Part shown: piece by piece, positions 7,671-16,279 of the stretch
Layout: each line of letters starts with the position of its first letter
Position numbering within the stretch: the first letter of the stretch is position 1
The notes under the pieces: model-generated
Told to the model about the DNA's origin: nothing
The model's input: the letters and a program-made list of their open reading frames with translations, nothing else
The model's database searches: none
NCBI GenBank assembly: GCA_031289165.1
Contig: JAITPZ010000138.1
Coordinates: 1-23,071 of the forward strand
DNA length: 23,071 nt
DNA from: Synergistaceae bacterium
Lineage (GTDB): Bacteria > Synergistota > Synergistia > Synergistales > Aminobacteriaceae
Direction: 5' to 3'
Translations under genes and position numbers: made by a program

Positions 7671-8654
7671 TTGAAAAGGTTGACAGGTCTTTTTGTTTTG
7701 ACGGTGTTTTGCGTGTTCGCGGCGGGTGCGGCGTTTGCGGCGCCGGTCGTCTACCAGCTCTCCGACAATCAGCCCGGTGATTACCCCACGACGCTCGGCG
7801 ACAACAGGTTCGCGGAGCTCGTGAAGGAACGCACCGACGGCAGAATCCGGATCGACGTTTACCACAGCGCGCAGCTCTTCGACGAAAAGAGCGCCATCGA
7901 GCAGGCGCAGCTGGGCGGACTGGCCTTCTGCCGCGTCAACGCGCAGCCCCTCTCGGACTTCACCCCGGCGCTGGGCGTCCTGTCGCTTCCCTACATCTTC
8001 CGCGATGAAGATCATCTCTGGAAAGTTCTGAACGGCCCGATCGGCGCGGAACTTCTGGGGGAGATGGAGGCCAACGGGCTGGTCGGTCTCGTCTACTACG
8101 ACTCCGGCTCCCGCAGCTTCTACAACTCGAAGCGCGCGGTCGCGTCGCCCGCCGACATGAAGGGCCTCAAGATCCGCGTGCAGCAGTCCAAACTGATGAT
8201 GGGCCTCGTCGAGGCCCTCGGCGCTTCCGCAACCCCGATGCCCTACGGCGAGGTTTTCACGGGCCTGCAGAGCGGCGTCATCGAGGGGGCCGAGAACAAC
8301 TGGCCCAGCTACTACTCCACGTCGCACTACGAGGTGGCGAAGTACTTCACCCTCGACCACCACACCCGCACCCCCGAGGTGCTCTGCGTGTCGAAGGCCA
8401 TCTGGGACGCGCTCTCCGACGAGGACAAAAAGATCGTCAGGGCCGCCGCGGTCGAATCTCAGGAGGTTCAGCGCAGGGCGTGGAAGGAGTACGAGGCGAA
8501 GTCCATAAAGGCGATCACCGACGGCGGGAAAAACGTCATCACCGAGGTGAAGAACCTCTCCGAGTGGCAGAAGGCCGTCGAGCCGGTCTACTCGACGATC
8601 GACCTTGGCCCGAAACGCGACGAGTACATCAAAAAAATCCAGGACGTCAAATAA
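7671..8654 (+). CDS. dctP: TRAP transporter substrate-binding protein, probably uronate-specific
   Basis: This 327-residue periplasmic protein binds the substrate and delivers it to the DctQM permease in the TRAP sodium-driven uptake system. The chosen TTG start has AAGGAGG 9 nt upstream and begins a clean signal peptide, with cleavage after AAFA at residue 23. An upstream ATG at 7500 would add 57 residues ahead of the signal peptide and is rejected. The DctP fold is recognisable: LGDNRFAELVKERTDGRI, LSLPYIFRD, MKGLKIRVQQS with the carboxylate-binding Arg169 typical of the family, and GVIEGAENNWPSY with Glu208 and Asn209. The last two motifs resemble uronate-binding members as I remember them. 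The downstream uxaCBA genes suggest D-galacturonate, possibly also D-glucuronate. Substrate choice is inference. Confidence 0.93.
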   Translation: MKRLTGLFVLTVFCVFAAGAAFAAPVVYQLSDNQPGDYPTTLGDNRFAELVKERTDGRIRIDVYHSAQLFDEKSAIEQAQLGGLAFCRVNAQPLSDFTPALGVLSLPYIFRDEDHLWKVLNGPIGAELLGEMEANGLVGLVYYDSGSRSFYNSKRAVASPADMKGLKIRVQQSKLMMGLVEALGASATPMPYGEVFTGLQSGVIEGAENNWPSYYSTSHYEVAKYFTLDHHTRTPEVLCVSKAIWDALSDEDKKIVRAAAVESQEVQRRAWKEYEAKSIKAITDGGKNVITEVKNLSEWQKAVEPVYSTIDLGPKRDEYIKKIQDVK

Positions 8655-8689
8655 GCGCGCGAACGACCCCATCAGGGATCTCGTGAATT

Positions 8690-8718
8690 ATGCCGCCTCG
8701 TTTTTTTCGGGGCGGCAT
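8690..8718 (+). other. dctP-dctQ intercistronic hairpin
   Basis: ATGCCGCC (8690-8697) pairs with GGCGGCAT (8711-8718). Three further pairs, one a G-T wobble, extend the stem to 11 bp and leave a T7 loop. It lies 35 bp after the dctP stop and no T-run follows. Hairpins here are commonly thought to protect or partly terminate the transcript, giving more binding protein than permease. That role is inferred. Confidence 0.6.
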
Positions 8719-8766
8719 GTTGTGTGATTTCGCGCTCGCGGAACTCACGAAAGAGGAGGCAACGCG

Positions 8767-9264
8767 ATGTTCAGAAAGGTCGAAACCACGGTCAGCATGT
8801 TCGTGGAGCAGCTGGGCATGTTTCTTCTCGTGCTTATGGTTCTGGTTGTCTGCCTGACGGTCGTCACCCGGTATTTTTTCAGCTACACGCCGTCGTGGAG
8901 CGAGGAAACGGCGCTTCTGTGCATGGTCTGGTTCGGCTTCCTGAGCATGGCTCTGGGCGTTCGCGACGACCTTCACCTGAGCATCACCATCCTCGACAGG
9001 GTGACCCCGAAATTCATGATGACGCCGGTCGCGCTGTTCAAATACCTGTGCACGTTCGGCTTCGGCGCCTTCATGCTGATTCAGGGCCTCACTATGGCGA
9101 CCGTCGGGCTGAGGAACAAATTTCCGGGCCTCGGGCTGAGTTCCGCGTGGCTCTATTCCGCCGTTCCCCTCTCCGGCTGCGCGGTGATGATCTACAGCGT
9201 CGAAAAGTTTTTTCTGATCCTGATGGGCAAAACGGGTAAAAATGACGCCGGGGAGGCAGTGTGA
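8767..9264 (+). CDS. dctQ: TRAP transporter small permease subunit
   Basis: This 165-residue inner-membrane protein has four hydrophobic segments and the DctQ-type pattern: LTVVTRYFFSYTPSWSEETALLCMVWFGFLSMALGVRDDLHL, in which the SWSEE and R-DDLHL-like motifs are conserved. In TRAP systems it pairs with the large subunit DctM. An AGAGGAGG ribosome binding site lies 7 nt before the ATG. Its TGA overlaps the following ATG in TGATG, so dctM translation is coupled. Confidence 0.95.
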   Translation: MFRKVETTVSMFVEQLGMFLLVLMVLVVCLTVVTRYFFSYTPSWSEETALLCMVWFGFLSMALGVRDDLHLSITILDRVTPKFMMTPVALFKYLCTFGFGAFMLIQGLTMATVGLRNKFPGLGLSSAWLYSAVPLSGCAVMIYSVEKFFLILMGKTGKNDAGEAV

Positions 9265-10562
9265 TGTTCGATTCGTCGGTCGCCACAACGCTGCTTCTGG
9301 GCAGTTTCTTCGTCCTGATGCTCCTTCGCGTGCCCATCACCTTCTGCCTTGGAATATCGAGCATCCTGACGGGGTTTTACTGCGGCATATCGCTGCCCAT
9401 TCTGGCCCAGGCGATGGTGCGCGGCATCAACTCGTTCTCGCTGCTCGCGATCCCCTTTTTCATCCTGTCGGGCGAGATCATGGGCGAGGGCGGGATGAGC
9501 ATGAGGATGGTGCGGCTCGCCAACGCGATGATCGGGCACGTTCAGGGCGGACTCGCGCAGGTGAACATCCTGGCCAGCACCTTCTTCGGCGGGATATCGG
9601 GCTCGTCGGTCGCGGACACGTCCTCCAACGGGTCGATCCTGATCCCGATGATGGTGCAGAAGGGCTACGGGGCCGACTACTCGGTGGCCGTGACCATCAC
9701 GAGCTCCGTGCAGGGTATTCTGATCCCCCCGAGCCACAACATGATCATCTACTCCCTCGTCGCCGGCAGCGTGTCGGTCAGCGCGCTCTTCATGGCGGGC
9801 ATCGTTCCCGGCCTCCTTCTGGGCGCGTCGCTGATGGTGATTTCCTACATCGTCGCCGTGAAGCGCGGGTATCCCCTCGGCGAGCGCGTCTCCCGCGCGG
9901 AGAAGATCGCCGCGTTCAGGGGTTCGGCGCTCGGGCTCCTGACCTTCGTCATCGTCGTGGTGGGCGTCGTCACCGGATTTTACACGGCGACGGAGGCGGC
10001 AGCCGTCGCGGCGCTCTACTCGTTCATCATCACCTTCTTCGTCTACAGAGACGTTCCCCTGTCCCACTTCCCCGTGATTCTGCGCCGCTCGCTCCGCACG
10101 ATCGCCATCGTTGTGGCGCTGATCGGGGCGTCCAACGTGTTCGGCTGGATGCTCGCCTTCCTCAGAATCCCGGCTATGGCGACCCAGGCGCTTCTGACCC
10201 TGTCCGACAACAGGTACGTGCTGCTGCTCGTCATCAACGTCCTGCTGCTGGTTCTGGGCTGCATCATGGACATGTCCCCCCTCATCCTGATCACGACGCC
10301 GATCCTCATGCCGGTCGTCGCGAAAATCGGAATGAGCCCCGTCCACTTCGGCGTCGTTCTGATGCTGAACCTCGGCATGGGACTCCTGACGCCGCCCGTG
10401 GGCAGCACGCTCTTCGTCGGCTGCGCGATAGGGCGAATCTCCATCGAGGAGCTCTCGAAGATCATGATCCCCTTCTACGCGGTGATGTTCCTCGTGCTGA
10501 TGGCGATCACCTACATCCCGGCGATCGTCATGACGGTCCCCCGCCTCGTGCTCGGCCTGTAA
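9264..10562 (+). CDS. dctM: TRAP transporter large permease subunit
   Basis: This 432-residue polytopic membrane protein is the sodium-coupled transport subunit of the TRAP system. Family motifs include PFFILSGEIMGEGGMSMRMVRLANAMIGHVQGGLAQVNILASTFFGGISGSSVADTSS, IPPSHNMIIYS, GFYTATEAAAVAALYS and LLTPPVGSTLFVGCAIGRIS. The ATG at 9264 overlaps the dctQ stop and has GGAGG 7 nt upstream. A GTG three bases earlier is a possible but less well spaced start. It is followed by a repeat hairpin and then uxaC on the same strand. Confidence 0.96.
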   Translation: MFDSSVATTLLLGSFFVLMLLRVPITFCLGISSILTGFYCGISLPILAQAMVRGINSFSLLAIPFFILSGEIMGEGGMSMRMVRLANAMIGHVQGGLAQVNILASTFFGGISGSSVADTSSNGSILIPMMVQKGYGADYSVAVTITSSVQGILIPPSHNMIIYSLVAGSVSVSALFMAGIVPGLLLGASLMVISYIVAVKRGYPLGERVSRAEKIAAFRGSALGLLTFVIVVVGVVTGFYTATEAAAVAALYSFIITFFVYRDVPLSHFPVILRRSLRTIAIVVALIGASNVFGWMLAFLRIPAMATQALLTLSDNRYVLLLVINVLLLVLGCIMDMSPLILITTPILMPVVAKIGMSPVHFGVVLMLNLGMGLLTPPVGSTLFVGCAIGRISIEELSKIMIPFYAVMFLVLMAITYIPAIVMTVPRLVLGL

Positions 10563-10575
10563 CCGAAAAAAACAT

Positions 10576-10620
10576 GAGGCCCCGCCTCAGACTCCGCCGG
10601 AGGGCCGGCAGGCCCTCCGG
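10576..10620 (+). repeat. two-hairpin intergenic repeat, copy A
   Basis: GAGGC-CCC-GCCTC (10576-10588) forms a small hairpin. AGACTCCGC follows, leading into a perfect 10-bp hairpin (10597-10606 pairing with 10611-10620, loop GGCA). It lies between dctM and uxaC in one operon. The first 22 nt match copy B at 21540 in 21 positions, although the second stem differs. No T-run follows, so it is unlikely to be a simple terminator. It may stabilise or partly end the transcript. Confidence 0.75.
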
Positions 10621-10666
10621 AATCCCGTTTGAAAAGAAAATGTGAACTGAAAGGATCTGAAGAATC

Positions 10667-12091
10667 ATGAAAGCCTTTATGGACGAAAATTTCCTGCTGG
10701 ATTCCCGCCCGGCGGAGCGCCTCTATCACGAGTACGCGCAGGCCATGCCGATCTTCGATTACCACTCGCACCTGCCGGTCGCGCAGATTCTGGAGGACGC
10801 GCGCTTTTCGAACATCACGCAGGTCTGGCTTTACGGGGACCACTACAAGTGGCGCGCCATGAGGGCCTGCGGCGTTCCGGAGGAGCTGGTCTCCGGCGTC
10901 CCGAACGCGGCCGGGGACCGGGAGCGGTTCGAGGCCTGGGCCAGGGTCGTTCCTCAGACCGTCGGCAACCCCCTTTATCACTGGACGCACATGGAGCTGC
11001 AGCGTTACTTCGGCATCCGCGAGGTTCTTTCCCCGAAAAACGCGCGCGCCGTGTACGACGCCTGCGCCGAAAAGCTGGCGGCGCCGGAGTTCTCCGTGCG
11101 CTCGATCATCCGACGCAGCAACGTAAAGGTCATCTGCACGACGGACGACCCCACGGACGACCTGGCGATGCACCGGCGCCTCGCCGAAACGGACTGGGGC
11201 ACGGCGGTTCACCCCGCCTGGCGTCCGGACAAAGCCCTGACGACGGCCGCGGACGCGCCCCTCTTCAACGCCTGGGCGGACAGGCTGGAGACGGCCGCGG
11301 GGATGAAGGTCGGGACGTGGGACGAATTTCTCTCCGCGCTCTGGTCGCGTCACCGGTTCTTTCACGACGCGGGCTGCCGCCTCTCGGACTACGGCATCGA
11401 GCGGCCCTGGGCGGCGGCGTATTCCGCCGGGGAGATCGAGAGCGCGTTTCGGAAACTGCGCGGTTCGAGGGCGTCGCTTTCCGGGGCGGAGCTGGAGCGG
11501 TACCGCTCGGCGCTGCTCTTCGAGTTTTTGAAGATGGATGCCGAACAGGACTGGACGCAGCAGCTTCACTTCGGCGCGAAACGCGACAACAGCTCCACCG
11601 CGTTCAAACTGCGCGGCCCGGACACTGGATACGACTCCATCGGAGAGTTCCCCGTCGGAGACGCCCTCGTCGCCCTGCTCGACAGGCTGGAGTCCGCGGG
11701 GAAACTGGCGCGCACGATCATCTACGTCCTGAACCCGAAGGACAACGACATGATCGCCTCGATCGCGGGTTCCTTCATGGACGGGGCGACGCCGGGGAAG
11801 ATTCAGTTCGGGACGGCGTGGTGGTACAACGACAACAAAGACGGCATGGGGCGGCAGCTTTCCGCCCTGTCGAACTGCGGCCTTCTGTCCCGCTTCGTCG
11901 GGATGCTCACCGACTCGCGCAGCTTCCTTTCGTACCCGAGGCACGAGTACTTCCGGCGCATTCTCTGCAACCTGCTGGGCGGCTCGGTCGAGCGCGGGGA
12001 GCTGCCGGAGGACTACGACCTGCTGGGCGGGCTCGTGCGGGACGTCTCCTGGAACAACGCCGCCGCGTACTTCAAAATGCGGGGGGCGTGA
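10667..12091 (+). CDS. uxaC: glucuronate/galacturonate isomerase
   Basis: This 474-residue UxaC is in the amidohydrolase superfamily. It converts D-galacturonate to D-tagaturonate and D-glucuronate to D-fructuronate in the cytoplasm, the first step after uptake. The metal-binding His33 and His35 stand in IFDYHSHLP. Other family segments include VWLYGDHYKWRAMRACGV, ICTTDDPTDDL and GTAWWYNDNKDGMGRQL, and the length is normal. The start has AAGGA 11 nt upstream. It is followed after 6 bp by uxaB. Position directly behind the TRAP genes supports uptake and catabolism as one unit. Confidence 0.97.
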   Translation: MKAFMDENFLLDSRPAERLYHEYAQAMPIFDYHSHLPVAQILEDARFSNITQVWLYGDHYKWRAMRACGVPEELVSGVPNAAGDRERFEAWARVVPQTVGNPLYHWTHMELQRYFGIREVLSPKNARAVYDACAEKLAAPEFSVRSIIRRSNVKVICTTDDPTDDLAMHRRLAETDWGTAVHPAWRPDKALTTAADAPLFNAWADRLETAAGMKVGTWDEFLSALWSRHRFFHDAGCRLSDYGIERPWAAAYSAGEIESAFRKLRGSRASLSGAELERYRSALLFEFLKMDAEQDWTQQLHFGAKRDNSSTAFKLRGPDTGYDSIGEFPVGDALVALLDRLESAGKLARTIIYVLNPKDNDMIASIAGSFMDGATPGKIQFGTAWWYNDNKDGMGRQLSALSNCGLLSRFVGMLTDSRSFLSYPRHEYFRRILCNLLGGSVERGELPEDYDLLGGLVRDVSWNNAAAYFKMRGA

Positions 12092-12097
12092 TTATCC

Positions 12098-13375
12098 ATG
12101 AAGATTCTTCAGTTCGGTGAGGGCAACTTTCTGCGCTGCTTCTTCGACTGGATGCTGCAGAAGCTCTCGGAGGCGACGGGGGAGCGGCACGAGGTGATCG
12201 TGCTTCAGCCGACCGACGGCAGGAGCGGCCAGGCCCGCAAAATCGCGGCGGCGGGGAAGTACCACGTCCTGCTGCGCGGCTGGGAGGGCGACCGGTACGT
12301 CGAGACGCTGGACCGGGTCGACGTGATCAAAAGGGGGTTCAGCCCCTGGCACGACACGGACGAATACCTCGCGGCGGGGATGGAGGACATTGGCCTCGTG
12401 GTCTCGAACACCACCGAGGCGGGAATCTTCCACGACCCGGCGAGGACGGAGCCGCACAATTTCCCGTCCTTTCTGGCGCTGCTTCTGAAAAAGCGCGCGG
12501 AGGCGAAGCTGCCGCCTCTCTTCGTCATGGCGATGGAGCTGAACGACCGCAGCGCCGACCTTCTGAAGAGCTGCCTGAAGCTCTACGGCGAGACCCTCCG
12601 CTACGGGCCGGTTTTTGAGGACTACCTGGAGAGCTGCACGTTCTGCAACACGCTGGTCGACCGCATCGTCCCGGGCTTCCCCGGGGATGCGTGGGAGCGG
12701 ATATGGGGAAAAATCGGGGAAGAGGATCCCTGGCTGACGAGCGGGGAGCTGTTCCACCTGCTGGTGATCGAGGGCGACCGAAGGATCGCGGAGCTGCTGC
12801 CCTTCGAGCGGGCCGGGCTCAACGTCGTCGTGACGCCCGATAAACTGGCGTTCTACCACGACCGCAAGGTCCGCATACTGAACGGCGCGCACACGTCCTC
12901 CGTTCCCGTGGCGCTGGGGGCCGGGCTGGAGAAGGTGGACGAGTTCGCCTCGCACCCCGACCACGCGGCCTGGCTGTCGGACCTGACGCACGCGGAGATC
13001 TGCCGCGCGCTCGACGACTCGAAGGAGACCCACGCCTACGCCGACGAGGTGCTGACGCGCTTCCGGAACCCGGCACTGGGGCACAGCTTCCGCTCCATCG
13101 CGCTCAACTCCGTCTCCAAGGCGAACGGACGCCTGCGCCCGACGCTCGAGGACTATTTTAATAAGGAAGGCAAACTGCCGCCCCGCATGACCGGGGCGAT
13201 CGGAAAGCTGTGCGAGCTGTACGGGCATGGCAAAACTGTCGAGCTTCCCGGCGGCCCGCTGGAGCTGAGGGATTTTTCTCAGATCAGGGGCCCGTCCCCG
13301 GCCGACCGGATCGACAGCTTCTTCCCCGGCCTGTCCCCGGCGATTCGCGGGGCCCTGCTGAAGGCGCTGGCATGA
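12098..13375 (+). CDS. uxaB: tagaturonate reductase (altronate oxidoreductase)
   Basis: This 425-residue enzyme belongs to the long-chain mannitol dehydrogenase family and reduces D-tagaturonate to D-altronate with NADH. A Rossmann start typical of the family (ILQFGEGNFLRCFFDWML) is followed by VVSNTTEAGI and TFCNTLVDRIVPGFP. The C-terminal helical domain includes RILNGAHTSSVPVALGAG and GHSFRSIALNSVSKANGRL. Fructuronate reductase is a relative, but the partner uxaA next door supports the galacturonate branch. The stop overlaps the uxaA start in ATGA. Confidence 0.92.
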   Translation: MKILQFGEGNFLRCFFDWMLQKLSEATGERHEVIVLQPTDGRSGQARKIAAAGKYHVLLRGWEGDRYVETLDRVDVIKRGFSPWHDTDEYLAAGMEDIGLVVSNTTEAGIFHDPARTEPHNFPSFLALLLKKRAEAKLPPLFVMAMELNDRSADLLKSCLKLYGETLRYGPVFEDYLESCTFCNTLVDRIVPGFPGDAWERIWGKIGEEDPWLTSGELFHLLVIEGDRRIAELLPFERAGLNVVVTPDKLAFYHDRKVRILNGAHTSSVPVALGAGLEKVDEFASHPDHAAWLSDLTHAEICRALDDSKETHAYADEVLTRFRNPALGHSFRSIALNSVSKANGRLRPTLEDYFNKEGKLPPRMTGAIGKLCELYGHGKTVELPGGPLELRDFSQIRGPSPADRIDSFFPGLSPAIRGALLKALA

Positions 13376-14919
13376 GTGAGGCAAACGCGACAAACGCGAC
13401 AAAAACGGCCAAAAGCGTCATCCATCTGAACCCGGCGGACAACGTGGCGATTCTCGTCCGGGGCGGCGGGCGGGGGGATGTCGTGATTCCCGGCGAACGG
13501 CGCGTCACCCTGTCGCAGGACGTTCCGGGCGGGCATAAAATCGCGGTTTCCGCCATTCCGAAGGGAGCGCCGGTCGTCAAATACGGGCACGTCATCGGCG
13601 CGGCGACGCATGACATCGCGCCGGGCGACCACGTTCACGAGCACAACGTCGCGACCCGCCTCGGAGCGACCCCGGAGTTCCCCGAGTGGAACGCGAAGGC
13701 ATTTTTATCTTCTCCGCCCCGACTCGACGCCGCGCCGGTCGCCGGGACGTTCAACGGCTACCGGAGGAGTTCCGGCCGGCCCGGGGTGCGCAACGACCTG
13801 TGGGTGATCCCGACGGTCGGCTGCGTCAACGGCGAGCTTCGCGCCCTGATTCGGGACTGGGAAAAGGACTGGAAAAAGCCCGCGTGGATCGACGACGTGA
13901 AGGTGCTGGAGCATCCCTTCGGCTGCTCGCAGCTCGGCGGGGACCTCGCGATGACGGCGGACCTGCTGGCCGGTCTGGCGCGGCACCCCAACGCCGCGGG
14001 CGTTCTGATAGCGGGCCTCGGCTGCGAGAACCTGCAGCTCTCGATGCTGCTGGAACGCCTCGGCGCTTCGTCTCGCGTTCGATCGCTGGTTCTTCAGGAT
14101 GAGGACGAGGAGGCACTGATCCCCATGCTGAACGAGCTGGCCGACGCCGCGCCCCGTGCCCGCGAGCCCTTCCCGGCGTCGGAGCTGTGCGTGGGCGTCA
14201 AGTGCGGGGGCAGCGACGGCTACAGCGGCCTGACGGCCAACCCCCTCGCGGGCCGTTTCTCCGACCGCCTGGTCGCGTCGGGAGGGACGGTGATCGCGAC
14301 GGAGATTCCGGAGATGTTCGGGGCCGAGGAGGTCATCGTCGAGCGCATCGCGGACAAAGCCGTGTACGACGACTTTGTCGCGCTGGACCGGTGGTTCCGC
14401 GACTACTTCGTCCGCTACGGCCGGCCCGTTTACGAGAACCCGTCACCGGGCAACCGCGCGGGCGGCATCACGACGCTGGAGGAAAAGTCCCTCGGGGCCG
14501 TGGAAAAGTCGGGGAACGGGCGCGTGACACGCGTGTTGAAGTACGGACAGCCCGCCCTGCCGGGCGGCGGGGTGCAGATCGCCTTCGCGCCGGGCAACGA
14601 CCTCGTCTCCTGCACGGCCCTGGCCGCCGCGGGCGCGCAGATCGTCCTCTACACCACGGGGCGCGGGACACCGTTCGGAACCGTCGTCCCGTCGCTGAAG
14701 ATATCGAGCAACAGCGACCTGGCCCGCCGCCGTCCGGGCTGGATCGACTTCGACGCGGGAACGCTTCTGAGCGAAAACGGGGATGGCGGCGAGACCTTCG
14801 AATCCGCGACGGACCGCCTGGTCGAGCTAGTCCTGCGGGTCGCCGGCGGCGAGCGCGTCGCCTGCGAGCGCAGGGGCGGCGGCGAAATCGCGATCTTCAG
14901 GGACGGAGTGACGCTGTAG
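13372..14919 (+). CDS. uxaA: altronate dehydratase
   Basis: This 515-residue UxaA dehydrates D-altronate to 2-keto-3-deoxy-D-gluconate and is a metal-dependent member of the UxaA/GarD family. An N-terminal SAF-like domain (about residues 15-95, with HDIAPGDHVHEHN) is followed by the main catalytic domain. That domain has FNGYRRSSGRPGVRNDLW, HPFGCSQLGGD (His181, Cys185), GLGCEN (Cys218), KCGGSDGYSG (Cys278) and EIPEMFGAEE. The ATG at 13372 overlaps the uxaB stop. A longer frame from 13210 only runs through uxaB out of frame and is rejected. The first residues (SEANATNATKTA) look like an unstructured tail. It is the last gene of the operon. Confidence 0.96.
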   Translation: MSEANATNATKTAKSVIHLNPADNVAILVRGGGRGDVVIPGERRVTLSQDVPGGHKIAVSAIPKGAPVVKYGHVIGAATHDIAPGDHVHEHNVATRLGATPEFPEWNAKAFLSSPPRLDAAPVAGTFNGYRRSSGRPGVRNDLWVIPTVGCVNGELRALIRDWEKDWKKPAWIDDVKVLEHPFGCSQLGGDLAMTADLLAGLARHPNAAGVLIAGLGCENLQLSMLLERLGASSRVRSLVLQDEDEEALIPMLNELADAAPRAREPFPASELCVGVKCGGSDGYSGLTANPLAGRFSDRLVASGGTVIATEIPEMFGAEEVIVERIADKAVYDDFVALDRWFRDYFVRYGRPVYENPSPGNRAGGITTLEEKSLGAVEKSGNGRVTRVLKYGQPALPGGGVQIAFAPGNDLVSCTALAAAGAQIVLYTTGRGTPFGTVVPSLKISSNSDLARRRPGWIDFDAGTLLSENGDGGETFESATDRLVELVLRVAGGERVACERRGGGEIAIFRDGVTL

Positions 14920-14985
14920 AGGATGGGAATGGAGATCGGTTTGTCGTAAAATAATCAATGCTCTCAACTTAAGGGGCCAGGGGGT

Positions 14986-15022
14986 CGAGGGGTCCTCGAT
15001 AAGACCCCTCGCGAGTTTTTTT
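14986..15022 (+). terminator. rho-independent terminator of the TRAP-uxa operon
   Basis: CGAGGGGTC (14986-14994) pairs with GACCCCTCG (15003-15011) around an 8-nt loop, and a T7 run begins 5 nt later (15016-15022). It lies 66 bp after the uxaA stop. The 3' arm can also pair with sequence beyond the T-run (CCCCTCGC at 15005-15012 with GCGAGGGG at 15024-15031), which would disrupt the terminator stem. Confidence 0.75.
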
Positions 15023-15041
15023 GGCGAGGGGGCGGAGCCCC
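14986..15041 (-). repeat. two-hairpin intergenic repeat, copy C (inverted)
   Basis: Read on the minus strand, GGGGC-TCC-GCCCC (15029-15041) is followed by an A7-containing linker and the 9-bp hairpin that also serves as the operon terminator (14986-15011). The order and the TCC loop match copies A, B and D, with G-C replacing A-T in the second pair of the first stem relative to A and B. Copies C and D also share the flank GCGAGGGG. Confidence 0.65.
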
Positions 15042-15081
15042 GGGGATTGATCGCGTTCATTACTTAAATTGTGGACATTGA

Positions 15082-15087
15082 TAAAAT
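15082..15087 (+). promoter_or_regulatory. candidate -10 upstream of the FIST gene
   Basis: TAAAAT is one mismatch from the consensus -10 and lies 40 bp before the FIST start, in a small AT-rich island after the preceding terminator. The -35 region 16-17 bp upstream (TTACTT) is poor. The module must have a promoter near here, but the exact site is uncertain. Confidence 0.3.
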
Positions 15088-15127
15088 AACGTTTCGTGAC
15101 GGGTGATTTTTCGCGGGGGGCGATATT

Positions 15128-16279
15128 GTGATTCGCGCGTATTCCACTTTTACGACGGAGATCGACGAGGTGGAGGAAGCTCTCGACGAGCTGCTCGACC
15201 GGCCGTTCTTCGATCGGCTTTCGACAAACAGCGTCGGAATTCTGTACACGCACTATGACTTTGTCGATACGGGCGTCGTTCACGCTCTGTGCGAGAGGCT
15301 GCCGTTCGACGTCGTCGGCATGACCGCGATGGCGAACCAGTCGGAGCACGGCTATGGGCGCTATCGCCTCGGCCTTACCGTGCTTACCGGCGACGACGTC
15401 GCTTTTTCGACCGCCGCAACCCCCTCGCTGACCGCCGAAAACCTGAACGGGGAGATCGGGGCGGCTTACGCGCGTGCGCGCGCGCCCCTGCCGGAAGAGC
15501 CGAAATTCATCATCGGCTTTTTCCCGTACCTCGACGACGTGAGCGGCGCGGACGTGCTCGACAGCTTCGACGCCCTCGCGGGGGGCCTCCCCATATGGGG
15601 CAACGTGAGCAGCGACATGGACATGAGCTATAAACACTGCCGCACGATCCGCAACGGCGTCGCGGACAGGTGTTCGCTCGCGATGATCCTCGTTCAGGGC
15701 GACGTCGAGCCGGAGTTTATCGTGACGAACATCACGAAGAACGGCATTCGGGAGAGCCGCGCGGTCATCACGGACTCCGAGGGCTGCCTGCTTCGGGCCA
15801 TCAACGACGTTCCGGTTCGGGACTACATGAGCGGCGTCGGGATCGAGCTGCACTCCGGGAGCGCGACGACCGTCCCGCTTCTCGTGAATTACGGCGACGG
15901 CTCCCCGTCTGCAGCGCTGGCAATCTACGCGCTCAACGACGACGGCAGCATCCTCACGGGCGGCAGGGTTCCCCGGGGCGCCACCGTCGCGATAGGCGAG
16001 ATCGATCGCGAGGACATCATGGAAACGGCGGGGGCCGCCCTCGATCGGGTCATGGGCGCCGGAAAGAAGGACGCCCTTCTCATGGCGTCCTGCGTCACGC
16101 GGTACTTTATGCTCGCGCCCGACCAGTCCGGGGAGATGGCTTACGTCGAGAGGTCGATCGCCGGAAAGCTCCCGTTTTCGTTCGCCTGCGCGGGCGGGGA
16201 GATTTGCCCCGTCAGGGCGGGGGACGGGAGATACTGCAACCGTTATCACAATTATTCGTTTTCGGCCTGTGTGCTGTAG
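15128..16279 (+). CDS. FIST-domain ligand sensor protein
   Basis: This 383-residue protein is made entirely of FIST_N (about residues 30-220) and FIST_C (about 225-370). FIST domains are proposed sensors of small ligands, perhaps amino acids, in signalling proteins. Recognisable parts are GILYTHYDFVDTGVVHAL, DVVGMTAMANQS, FIIGFFPYLDD and GLPIWGNVSSDMDM. Further parts are ALAIYALNDDGSILTGGRVPRGATVAIGEIDRE, DALLMASCVTRYFML, and the final AGGEICP...YCNRYHNYSFSACVL. No signal peptide or membrane helix is seen, so it acts in the cytoplasm. The start is GTG after a G-rich ribosome binding site. The kinase gene begins 35 bp later on the same strand, suggesting that this protein senses and the kinase transduces. 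Ligand unknown. Confidence 0.92.
   Translation: MIRAYSTFTTEIDEVEEALDELLDRPFFDRLSTNSVGILYTHYDFVDTGVVHALCERLPFDVVGMTAMANQSEHGYGRYRLGLTVLTGDDVAFSTAATPSLTAENLNGEIGAAYARARAPLPEEPKFIIGFFPYLDDVSGADVLDSFDALAGGLPIWGNVSSDMDMSYKHCRTIRNGVADRCSLAMILVQGDVEPEFIVTNITKNGIRESRAVITDSEGCLLRAINDVPVRDYMSGVGIELHSGSATTVPLLVNYGDGSPSAALAIYALNDDGSILTGGRVPRGATVAIGEIDREDIMETAGAALDRVMGAGKKDALLMASCVTRYFMLAPDQSGEMAYVERSIAGKLPFSFACAGGEICPVRAGDGRYCNRYHNYSFSACVL

Noticed and set aside
13210..13371. 54-codon upstream extension of uxaA
   Set aside because: It lies inside uxaB in another frame. The ATG at 13372 gives the normal protein and an ATGA overlap.
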